This document shows, one piece after another, positions 11,188 through 20,400 of a stretch of 64,000 bases of DNA. This DNA comes from Podospora pseudocomata (lineage: Eukaryota > Ascomycota > Sordariomycetes > Sordariales > Podosporaceae), in contig NW_026946363.1 of the NCBI RefSeq assembly GCF_035222375.1, forward strand, positions 4,092,001 through 4,156,000, read 5' to 3'. The notes beneath the pieces were generated by a model that was not told the origin of the DNA, searched no databases, and saw nothing but the letters and a program-made list of their open reading frames with translations. The position numbers and the translations under genes were made by a program. Each line of letters opens with the position of its first letter. Position 1 is the first letter of the stretch.

Positions 11188-11714
11188 TTACAAGTAAGAG
11201 TAAGGCAAGCAGTAAGGGCTCTTGTTGGCCAAGTTGAACTCGCACCTCTCTCTCTTGCCGCAGGAGCCGCCATACTGTTATCGTAATGTCAGCCATGCTC
11301 CATCGCTATTATCGTTGTCATGAGTAAACTTACCACCCACTCCCCCAAAACGTTGCACACCTTCCACCCGCTCCCCTTCCTCTCGGACCACTCGCAGGCG
11401 TAGCTGCCAGGCTTGCACTTGAACCCCTGGGGGAGAGGGGCGGGCTTGTTGCTGTTGCCCTTGCCCTTGCCGAAGGGTAGGATCTCGATGGTGGGGTCGA
11501 TGATGGAGATCTCGACAATGTCCTGGCCCTTGCCGCCCTTGCCCTTGCCGACGACGAGGGGGGAGACCTCCTCGAGGGTCCAGTCGAGGTCCTCCCAGTC
11601 GGGCCACTCGGGCCAGTCAGCCTGGGCGGCGGCCATCTCCTGAGTGGCGGCCATCTCGGCGACGGCGACGGAGAGGGTGGCGGCGAGGGCGGCGGCGAGG
11701 GAGGTGACCTTCAT
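11188..11714 (-). CDS. small secreted cysteine-rich protein
   Basis: Two exons, 11714-11334 and 11274-11188, joined in phase 0 over a 59-nt intron (donor GTAAGT, branch CTGAC, acceptor CAG), giving 155 residues. Residues 1-19 (MKVTSLAAALAATLSVAVA) form a clear signal peptide. Then come an acidic Trp-rich stretch (WPEWPDWEDLDW), two glycine-lysine runs (GKGKGGKG and GKGKG), and a C-terminal module with six cysteines: CKPGSYAC, WKVCN..GEWV, GGSC, RCEF and NKSPYCLP. The CxPGxYxC...WxVC...GxWV...C...C...SPYC pattern is one I recognise from uncharacterised fungal secreted proteins; splicing is needed to complete it, which supports the model. Role unknown: cell-wall, defence or host-facing are all possible. 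Confidence 0.82.
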
Positions 11715-12398
11715 ATTGAAGAGAGCTAAAGGATTGGGTTGTTGAGGGAATGTGTTTAGGCTGGTTGGCTTTGGAAGGAATGAGCTGATGACCGAGGTGA
11801 TGATGAGGATGGCGGTGAGGAAAAGAAAATGAGGTGCTCAACGGGAGAGATGGCGAGTTTTTTATAACTTTTAGGTCCTTATAATTCTCACATGCACAAA
11901 ACATTCTTTTTTTTTTCTTTTCTTTGCTCGTCATAACAAACAACAGAGCAATCTGAGGTAGCGGTATTGGTGCCATGGCAGAAGAGGAATGTCAAGAATG
12001 CTCGTTCCTGGCTGGATGTCTCGCTTACCCCTGAATATTCCCAACAACCTTGGCTGACCGACCACTACCAACAATTCTGTTGCGTTCCTGACTGAATCAC
12101 TTTTACATCATTCAGATCTAATCGTCAGGTAGAGGTCCTCGTGCAAGAGGCTGTATCTAGCTGGTAAACGTGAAAGACAACAGCTGAACGGGACAAAAGG
12201 CCCGATTTACCCAGATTTTTCACCATTGAGTTCTCAAGTGATTAAGTCATGAGTGTATTTCCAAAACATGGCGGGCATCATGTCCCGATACGAGCCACTA
12301 GCCGAGTTCAAAAGTCTAGATCTCTCTTGGCGGGTTGTGCTCCGAAACGCCATCCATGCCAGATCGGATCGCCGGGACATCCCATTCTTCCTCGCCCA
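11715..12398. other. intergenic, promoter of the secreted-protein gene
   Basis: Upstream of the secreted-protein gene (-) and downstream of the acyl-CoA synthetase (-). Pyrimidine tracts occur around 11900-11930. No gene seen. Confidence 0.5.
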
Positions 12399-14507
12399 TC
12401 ATTGTTGTTGCTTCCTCTCCTCCGCCTCCAGCAACCACCTCTTCGCCATATCCCTCAACTTGAACTTCTGAATCTTCCCACTCGCTGTCTTGGGGTACTC
12501 CCTCACAAACCAAACATGCTTCGGCACCAAATGCGCGCTCAGCCGACTCCTCACCCACTCCCTCACCATTTCCGCAGTCAACACCTTCTTTCCCTCCTCC
12601 CCAACATCCTTATCACTCTCCATCCCTTCCATCTCCACCCCGACCCCTTCATGCGCAATCACAAACGCGCCCACGCTCTCCCCGTGCCTGTCACACGGCA
12701 CCCCAACCACGCTTACCTCGGCCACGTACTCATGCTGAAACAAACAGTTCTCAATCTCCAGCGGATGGATATTCTCCCCTCCCCTGATGATCAAATCCTT
12801 GATCCTCCCTGTGATAGCCACATAGCCCTCCTCATCCATACTCGCCTCATCCCCGCTGTACATCCAGACCCTCTCCTGTCCATCCTCATCCCGTTCCGCC
12901 ACCCTCACCTCGTTCGTCCTCCCCTCGTCCCCCCAGTACCCCTTCATAACCAAATACCCCGCCGCCGCCAACTCCCCCTTCTCCCCAATCGGCAATATCC
13001 TCCCCTTATTCTCCGGGTCAACAATCTTGACCGTCGTATGCGGCATCACCCTGCCCACCGTGCTCGTCCTCTTCTCGAACGGATCATCAGGCGTAGTCAT
13101 GCAGCTCACCGGGCTTGTCTCCGTCATCCCATAGCAAATCACCAGGTCCTCCAACCCAAAATTGGCGTAAATCTTGTGCATCAAACTCTGCGGCACCGAA
13201 CTCCCCGCCGCGATCCCCTTTTTCAGCAACGGGAACGCCTTCTTGCCCTCTTGTAAGTTCTCGTAGACGGGCCGTAGATAATTCTTTCGATGTTTCAGGT
13301 TGGCGAGCTCCTCAAACATGGACACAAACATTGTTGCCACCCCGTACAGACCCGTGGCTTTTTCCTTGTGGGCCATGACGATCGTGGCGGCTGGGTCAAA
13401 GGCCGGGGAGGGGAACATGATTTCTGCTCCCGTGGTCGCGCAGGCCATATACCCCAGGATGCAGCCGAAGCAGTGGAATAAGGGAGGGGGGCAGATGATT
13501 CGATCCGAGGGGTCGAGACCCATGCGCTGGGCGATGAGGTGGCCGTTGTTGAGGATGTTTTCGTGGGTGAGCATCGCTGCTTTGGGGTGGGAGGTGGTGC
13601 CCGAGGTGAATTGGATGTTGATTGTTTCTGACGGGGAAAGGGGGGAGTCGGGGATGATGGGGTTGATGTGTTTCGCGTCGTGGAGCCATATGGTGTCGAA
13701 GGGGGTGAGGGATGGGTACTCCGAGATCTTTGGGGGGCTGGGGAAGTGTGTTTTTGAGTTGTCCACGACGATTACTTTTTCGAGGCTTTTCACTGTTGGG
13801 CTTTTAATGGTGCCTGTGGTGAGGTCTGGGACGATGGTCTTGAGTAAGGGTATATTACTTCTTCCTTGGCCGGGCTTGTATGCGAGGTCTGTCATGGCGC
13901 TGATGATGAGAAGTTTGACCTCGAGATGGTTTAGGGCGGCTGTGACTTGCTCGGCATTGAACTGAGGGTTCAGCGGGACGAGAATAGCGCCTAATTTGTA
14001 GACTGCATAGGTGAGGGCAGCAAACTCCCAGCAGTTTCCCAGGCTGACAGCAACTCTGTCGCCTTTCTGGACTCCTTGCGCTCGCAACGAATGTGCGAGG
14101 ATGTTGGAGATGGAGTCAAGTTCCCGATAGGTGAGGGTGCGCGGGTTCCAGTGGACTTCATAGCCCAGCAAGGACTTGTTCACGTTGCGTATGGCAGGCA
14201 CACTGGTCACTGCCCTGTGGTCGGCGTATTTCTCCGCCATGGTATTGAAGTGTTCGGGGATAGTCATTCCCAGTAATGGAACCTGATCGTGAGATCTCGG
14301 ATTAGCAGACGGAACATCTTGGTCAAGGGAAATGCGACTTACATGACGATGCCCTTCACTGATGCTCCTTGTCAAACCACTGCTTCTCCGCACACCCAAC
14401 TTTCCAACGCCTAGCCATCTCGTCTTGATGCGACTGCAAGGCAGGCTCGCACGCCTTCGCAGCAGCACCAGAGCCGTTTGAGTCTCTGGCACCAACTGGA
14501 ATCTCAT
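12399..14507 (-). CDS. acyl-CoA synthetase, ACSF2-like (AMP-binding enzyme)
   Basis: Activates a fatty or other carboxylic acid to its CoA thioester via an acyl-adenylate. The chosen start is ATG 14507, because the following ~50 residues are Arg-rich and nearly free of acidic residues, like a mitochondrial presequence. An upstream in-frame ATG at 14657 would add 50 residues. A 60-nt intron (14342-14283; GTAAGT, GCTAAT branch, CAG) is predicted even though it leaves the frame open: removing it joins RH to VPLLGMTIPEHF, the usual start of the domain. Spliced length is 682 residues. Adenylation motifs are present: QFTSGTTSHPKAA, PLFHCFG, YGMTETSP, YSGDEASMDEEGYVAITGRIKD, RGGENIHP and the catalytic Lys in KTASGKIQK. 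The phosphate loop has Ser in place of the usual Gly (TTS for TTG). No peroxisomal SKL end. Closest known architecture is animal ACSF2; substrate unknown. Confidence 0.9.
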   Translation of the reverse strand: MRFQLVPETQTALVLLRRRASLPCSRIKTRWLGVGKLGVRRSSGLTRSISEGHRHVSRISLDQDVPSANPRSHDQVPLLGMTIPEHFNTMAEKYADHRAVTSVPAIRNVNKSLLGYEVHWNPRTLTYRELDSISNILAHSLRAQGVQKGDRVAVSLGNCWEFAALTYAVYKLGAILVPLNPQFNAEQVTAALNHLEVKLLIISAMTDLAYKPGQGRSNIPLLKTIVPDLTTGTIKSPTVKSLEKVIVVDNSKTHFPSPPKISEYPSLTPFDTIWLHDAKHINPIIPDSPLSPSETINIQFTSGTTSHPKAAMLTHENILNNGHLIAQRMGLDPSDRIICPPPLFHCFGCILGYMACATTGAEIMFPSPAFDPAATIVMAHKEKATGLYGVATMFVSMFEELANLKHRKNYLRPVYENLQEGKKAFPLLKKGIAAGSSVPQSLMHKIYANFGLEDLVICYGMTETSPVSCMTTPDDPFEKRTSTVGRVMPHTTVKIVDPENKGRILPIGEKGELAAAGYLVMKGYWGDEGRTNEVRVAERDEDGQERVWMYSGDEASMDEEGYVAITGRIKDLIIRGGENIHPLEIENCLFQHEYVAEVSVVGVPCDRHGESVGAFVIAHEGVGVEMEGMESDKDVGEEGKKVLTAEMVREWVRSRLSAHLVPKHVWFVREYPKTASGKIQKFKLRDMAKRWLLEAEERKQQQ

Positions 14508-15185
14508 TGCGCTCTCTCCCACAGAATCCGGCTGAGGCAATATAAGAGCCAGAAAGTCAAATATTTGGTAAAATAAAGTATATTTGCTTCGGTGATTCAA
14601 CCAAGTACTCGAAAGTGTGCTCAAGGAGGTCTGTAACAAAGCAAGTTGCAAGAACACACCAACTCCCCCTCACGACCCGAAGCCATGGTGTTCTCTTTTG
14701 CCTCGGGGTAGGTAGACAGACGAGCTGCCGATCACCAAGGCCTGTCTGGGAAGGTAACCAAGATTCCCCCTCACCTACCCTGCCCGTTGGACGTCCCCCC
14801 TGGAAATGCGGGGTACAGTCGCCTCATCGATCACCCACCCGTGCCACCCCAACCAGCCGCTTCCAGTTGTTTGTTGAATGGGATGGAGGGTGTGGGATTC
14901 AAGCGATGGTGTATACCCTGACAATCAGTTGCCTCTGGTTATCTTGATGCGACGGGTTTGGAGATACCGTCCAGATGGAAAGCGGCGCTCAAAATGGGGG
15001 TTTCTTTCTGTTAGTAATGAGGGAGATAGATAGATAACGAGCTCCACACTGGGGATTTACACACCCTTTGACTGCTATTCACCAAGGTTCTTTGATAGTC
15101 TCTACCTTGTCAATTCTCCCTCCCAGACTCTCACTTTACATTTGCTTTCAATATCATTTTCCCAAGTCTTCCTCAGTCTCGCAAC
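14508..15185. other. divergent promoter region
   Basis: Lies between the acyl-CoA synthetase (-) and the AIG2-like gene (+). Contains pyrimidine-rich leader sequence before 15186 and no supported gene. Confidence 0.5.
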
Positions 15186-15840
15186 ATGTCCACCACCACA
15201 TCTAACAACCCAAACCCAAACCCCAACACCCCCGCAGCGCCTAGTGGGCCCGGCTCCACCAAAATCGCGGGGAAGCTGGAGTTGCTATCCCGGCAGAACC
15301 GCTACCAACCGCCGCTATCGTCATCATCATCAGCCCGCTCCTCCCCCTTCCCAACCCACCTCGGCCTCTTCGCCTACGGCACATTAACCATCGATGCGGT
15401 GATGCACGCCCTGCTAGACCGGGTGCCGCCGTCAACGCTGACTTCAGCGCCCGGGTGGAGAGCAGCTGGCTTGCCGGATTTACCGTACTTCTTCCCCCTT
15501 GTCTTCCCCTGAGCTGAGGGTTGTGTCCTAACAAAGAGACAGATACCCAGGGCTTGTCGCCGACCTGACAAGTGTGGCACCAGGGAGGGCCTACAACGAC
15601 CTCACAGAGCGAGAATGGGCCATTTTGGACTCTTTTGAGAATCCAAAGTACGACGTCGCGCGGGTCACTCTTGCCAGTGGCGCTGAAGTGCTGGCCTATA
15701 TCTGGCCTGCTGATCCCCCTGCGCTGACGACCACTTGGACGGTTGACTTCATCGATACTGAAGGCATGGAAGACTACCTAGCCATGTGTGTGGAATTCAG
15801 GCAGGACTGGGAGGAGAGCCAGAGGTCAAAGACTTCCTGA
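15186..15840 (+). CDS. AIG2/gamma-glutamylcyclotransferase-like protein
   Basis: Exon 1 is 15186-15484 and exon 2 is 15543-15840, phase 2, 198 residues. The 58-nt intron has donor GTACTT, branch CCTAAC and acceptor ACAG; the join gives LPDLPYPGLVADLTSVAPGR, matching the YPGLV...VxGxxY block of the family. Other signatures are FAYGTL (about residues 61-66), the nucleotide-like loop of the GGCT fold, and LTEREWAILDSFEN with an acidic residue in the place of the general base. The first ~55 residues are low-complexity (Asn/Pro/Ser-rich) and probably disordered. Members cleave gamma-glutamyl peptides to pyroglutamate, but many fungal AIG2-like proteins have no known substrate. Probably cytosolic. 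Confidence 0.85.
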
Positions 15841-16267
15841 TCCTGTCAGAGTTAGATGTTCAACAACGCTATCACCAGCGGTCTATTGCGTCTCCATCGT
15901 CTAGATCGCTAGACAGATAAGAGACAGGTTAGCCCAAAAGAGCCCTCTGTTTAACCTGGCGGTGTACGCCTTCCTCTCCCCTCCAAAATGGGCCACGGTA
16001 GACTGCAAGTCTAACCGTCGGATTCCATGAGTATTATGTACATCCCTTTTGCGTACAGCATATGTCGCGTTCGTCCCCCCCCGTAGCCTTTTGTACACTC
16101 TATCCCCGCCCATCTTCCTTGAAATTTCAAGACCCCAGAACTAAGCTGGGTATGCAGCGCAGAAACACAAACGCCAACCCATGCAGTAAAGTAGATTAAA
16201 AAGGAATTATGTGTCGTTCCAAGAAAAGTGAAGTTCATAATGATGCTGTGCACGATGGATGCAGCTA
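15841..16267. other. intergenic between convergent genes
   Basis: 3' flanks of the AIG2-like gene (+) and OCH1-type gene (-). Nothing else seen. Confidence 0.5.
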
Positions 16268-17464
16268 TCATTGCTCGCCAATGTGACGCTCGCTCTCAGG
16301 TTTCCATGTGCCTGTGACATCATTTGTTAGCTTCAGCCAAGACTTTGTTGAGGTTGCTGGAAAACATGACATACCCTCGAAATCGTGCTTCACAAACGCC
16401 ATAGGATCGTCGTAATCTTTGGCTCCCATCTGTTGTACACCTGGTGAGAAGCTGGTGATGGGGAGCACGATGACATCTCCCACACGTCTTGCCGTCTCCA
16501 TGCCAGTAAAATTCTTCCAGTCAATCAGGCCGACCGAATTCTCCATGTCGAAGTACCGCTCGTCGTTGAAGTACCCGAAGATAATATCCGTCCAAAGGGC
16601 TGGGCCAGTAAATTCAATAACATCCTTGTCGACAACATCCTTGAGCGAACCGGCTCTCTTCCTCTTCAGGACCTGTTCGGTAATGCGGGACACCACTTCT
16701 CTCAGCACAGGGTGACCGGGCTTGCTCTGGATGGTCCACTGGCAAAACTGAATTCTTCGGCTGTACCAATCTTTCCAATCCGGGCGATCTGGATCCGCCT
16801 CGATTCCAATAACCAATCCGATCTGGTCGCGCGGGACTGATTCGGGGACCCACTCGAGCGCGCTGCGGATTGCATACGTATCGATGTCGGAATAGATACC
16901 TCCTCTGGCAAGCAGGATCAAGTAGCGGAAGAAATCGGCCTTGAGCACAGGAAGAGGAAGCGCCTCATACGCCTCCAGAACCTCGGGAACTGATCCGTAG
17001 AGGAGACGGAGAAGGTGCACAGCAACCTGATCGGTGATGACCTCGTGGATAAACCCTGGGTGCTGCTCCGTCCATGTCGCCTCCTGCTCGCGAAAGGTAA
17101 ACTCTCCGTGCGCTGGTGTCCATTTCCACGTTTGCCAAATGTAAGCTGGGAATTTCGTCTCGACATCGTAGGGAAACTGGTAGGCGAGCTTCTCGTAAAG
17201 CGTCATTCTTGACATATCCTTCATCGGCTTCTGCTTCGGCGGGCCGCCCTGATGTCCGCCATTTTGTACCGCTTGGTCGTCGGCAGCTTTCTGCCCAGAA
17301 GACGCCGTTGTTTGCGATTCCTGCCTCTCGGCCTCTGCTCCGGGCTGTACTTTTGGATACTCGACAGCTGCCGCCGAGGCAGCCGGTGATGACGATCGTG
17401 TTGTGAGGAAGAGGACAGCGATGAAAAACACCGCGGCCACGAGGGCGCGGCGGAAGGTGAGCAT
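16268..17464 (-). CDS. OCH1: initiation-specific alpha-1,6-mannosyltransferase (GT32)
   Basis: Adds the first alpha-1,6-mannose that starts the outer chain of N-glycans in the Golgi. Exons 17464-16375 and 16311-16268 give 377 residues. The 63-nt intron (16374-16312; GTATGT, GCTAAC branch, CAG) leaves the frame open if kept; removing it joins VKHDFEG to TWKPESERHIG, the conserved C-terminal block of OCH1 proteins. A hydrophobic segment at residues 7-21 after a short basic head is a type II signal anchor, followed by a stem of Ala/Gln/Ser. The catalytic region has FPAYIWQTWKW (about 105-115), the DxD metal site in GGIYSDIDTY (Asp193/Asp195), and SVGLIDWKNFTGME. Size and layout fit the family. 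A near paralogue (Hoc1-like) cannot be excluded from sequence alone. Confidence 0.9.
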   Translation of the reverse strand: MLTFRRALVAAVFFIAVLFLTTRSSSPAASAAAVEYPKVQPGAEAERQESQTTASSGQKAADDQAVQNGGHQGGPPKQKPMKDMSRMTLYEKLAYQFPYDVETKFPAYIWQTWKWTPAHGEFTFREQEATWTEQHPGFIHEVITDQVAVHLLRLLYGSVPEVLEAYEALPLPVLKADFFRYLILLARGGIYSDIDTYAIRSALEWVPESVPRDQIGLVIGIEADPDRPDWKDWYSRRIQFCQWTIQSKPGHPVLREVVSRITEQVLKRKRAGSLKDVVDKDVIEFTGPALWTDIIFGYFNDERYFDMENSVGLIDWKNFTGMETARRVGDVIVLPITSFSPGVQQMGAKDYDDPMAFVKHDFEGMSCFPATSTKSWLKLTNDVTGTWKPESERHIGEQ

Positions 17465-20400
17465 GATGTCGAAACTGTCAAATCTAGCATCGCGTCAAAC
17501 GAAAAACGTCAGTGTTGCTGTTCTCTCCGCATGGTGACATCAGTCTTCTTAGTGCAAACAGTTGTGCCTGCGTGGTGCTAAATAAAAGCTGCATCGGCGC
17601 CCGGTACATACCAAGAAGGTTGGAAAAATTAGACCATTGGGAGAGCTAGGGAATGGGCCAAAAATGAAGGGTCCTCCACAGAAACAACAAGTACACAATG
17701 AAGAAAGGGAAAACAGGAAGGGAGCGTAAAAGAACGTGAAATACGAAGAAGGATGGCGTGGAGGAGTATCGGTGAATGTTGTGAGTGTGGATTAGAATCC
17801 AAAGCCCCCTTTACTTTTTGAATTGAGTGGAAAAGCTCGACGGCGTGACAGGGGTTTCTAGGCGGGGGTGGGAAAGTACGTGGGGCCGTTGATCATACCT
17901 CACAGGCTTGGTTTTCCACGTTTGCAACCAAAGGGAGCTGGCCAACCATGGACTTTTGAGAAATGCAGTTGATGGCGATCGGTGCCAAGAAGATGCTGTG
18001 CCCGCGAGTACTGGGAGAGGATCGCTGGGGATCTGTCACTCGATACTAAATCTGACCTGTAGGCTGGTTTCAAGATTCCTCATCTGGACCTCAAGGGCGC
18101 ACGGCGGCGGTCCACGGGCGGGAGTGCGAAGCAGGGCAGGCAGAGCGGCGACCGTTGACAGGCGGCCGGGCGCTGGCGGGATATCTACCCCGAAACCAGT
18201 GTGCAGGCTGGACCCTGAAAACCGGCAACGCGAACGGACAACCGAATGAACAAAGCTGATCCGCCTGGTCTCTGCTTGATGTTCGCACGGAGGAAGTGGG
18301 ATGAAAAGTTGAACTTGTTCCTTTCCAGGTTGCCTTTCCCAAACCTGGAACAGGCAGGGTGATGACGTGTAGGGTTGCTCTTGTTCTTTGCTTCAACTTG
18401 AGACACAAACTGGACGAGCTTTTTTTGGTATCCCGCGACAGAGACCGCGCCGATGACGGGTGGTCAGCAAGGTGGTTTGAATGCTTCGGCCACCATGATC
18501 AGAAAACACCCTCTCAAAACTTTTCAGATAGTCGGAGAATCGTGGTCTCTTCTTACGACCGGTCCCCAAATTTCATCAAAGAACAACAACTTCGACGAAG
18601 CCGGCCCATCCGGCCCCGCCGGTCAGCCCCAGTTATCTCAAGCGAGTGATGACGAAGTTCAGCAGAGTTGCAGGCCTGCAACATGCACAACTCATGCTGT
18701 GACACACGGAGCACTGCCGAATTGGAGGTTTGACCCGGGCACGGCTTCTGCTCAGATCCTCCCCGGTTTCTGGACAACCGTTTGACCATCCTCCTCTTGA
18801 AGAGTGATGCTGCTCAGCACCACTTCCTCTGGCTGTCAAGATTCGACAGGCAGATTGAGCCAAGACTCAACGGCGCCGACAAATTGGGTGCCCATTTCGG
18901 TAATCTCTTTGATGATCGCACCACGCTTGCGCAATCAAGTGTGGGTGGGTCCTCTGAACTTGAAACAAGTGACACTCCAAGACCTGCTGGAGATGGCAGC
19001 ATGCCAAGCACTTGCTAAGCCTCTTCCCGAGAGAGCATTATTCTGATGTCTTCCACAGCTTCAGCAGTGAACGATAGGTTTGCTGTCAGAGACATTCCCA
19101 TTTCGAAATCCCAAACGGCCGGTCACCATGGAGTTGGACAAGTTCCTCGTGTCCAACCGTTACAGGTTTCGGTCTCAAGATAGGGTCAAACTCAGACAAA
19201 CAGTTGACCTGCCCGGTGTTTGGCCGACACATGACCTTTCCGCACACATTGGAAACGGCCGGTATTATTTCATCGTTTTCCTACATTGTTGTCTTTTTGG
19301 CCATACCCTGCACAAGAAGTAACGGAGCACATGGGCAGATGAGTATGTAGAGGGGCAGGCGTTCTTTATTTATTTTGTAGAACGGCGATCACGGGTGCTT
19401 GCCGAGGAGAGCGTGGCATTGCGTGCATGCAAGCAAGATCCAATATCAGATCTTAGGGTCATGTTTCAAGGAAGCGAGCCACACCGACTCAGAGGCCTTC
19501 TTCCTACCGGACCGACTTCTCATCACTGAGTTAACCACGCTGCTTCATGCTCCAACAACTACAACTCTAAAGATGTTGCGAGGTCGAGAATTAGCAATCC
19601 GAGGGGGGGGTTATACTGTTGGGCATGTGGCCCGTGCTGCCACAGACAACAGCAACCCTTCAACTTTTGTCAAGGTTGGTCATCATTGATTTCAACGGAA
19701 GGTACATACTTGCCACCTCAAGGCACTGTGCTAGAGTACGCTTGCCCGGACAGAGGCCTACCTAGTGGAAGGCGATTGGATGGTTGATGTTGCTTCCGTC
19801 TCTGTCATCCTGTAAGGACTCGGAGCTTCAACGGAAGGCGAGTGGCCAAGGGACAAACGTCAAAAGCACTTCTCCAGTTGCCGTCATTGGCCTCGGGCTG
19901 CTTGATGACAGTGCTGTGCTGGCAAGCGACGGCAGAAGGGACCGTTGACGAGACGCTTTGCAGGCAGCCCGGGTTGTATTGCTCCTTCTTTCTACGCTGT
20001 TTTCTCTTCTGCTGCTTGCACTCCGAAGCATGTAAACTCAACTTTCTACTGCGGAGTTCCTTCCTCGTCACATCCAGCATAGCAATCTGTTGGCAGCAGT
20101 TCGCGAAGGAGTGTCACTTGTCAAATGGCCGCACTTCGGTCAATCCAACTTGGCATGGCTGATGTGTCTCTCTATTTACTTTGCGTGTTTAGAGGTGGTT
20201 GGGCAACGAAAGTGCATCTTGTCCCAAGGCGCATGGAGTTGCACTCTGCCCCTGAATGCTATCTTCGATTAGCTGTCAAGACAACCCGACAACTGAAACC
20301 CGCATCTGGTTGCCTTAAATTTTGCATATCTCGGGCAAGAATGAGTGTTGTCGGAGGACACCTTAAACTAATACATGCATCGAACCTGCAGATCCGCCTT

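Noticed and set aside
12249-13256. 335-residue open frame on the plus strand
   Set aside because: It is antisense to the acyl-CoA synthetase and rich in His, Pro, Leu and Arg, the signature of a shadow of GC-biased codons.
18453-18785. Frame starting MTGGQQGG, close to the T7 epitope tag
   Set aside because: A chance resemblance: it differs from the tag and lies in plain intergenic DNA with no vector sequence nearby.
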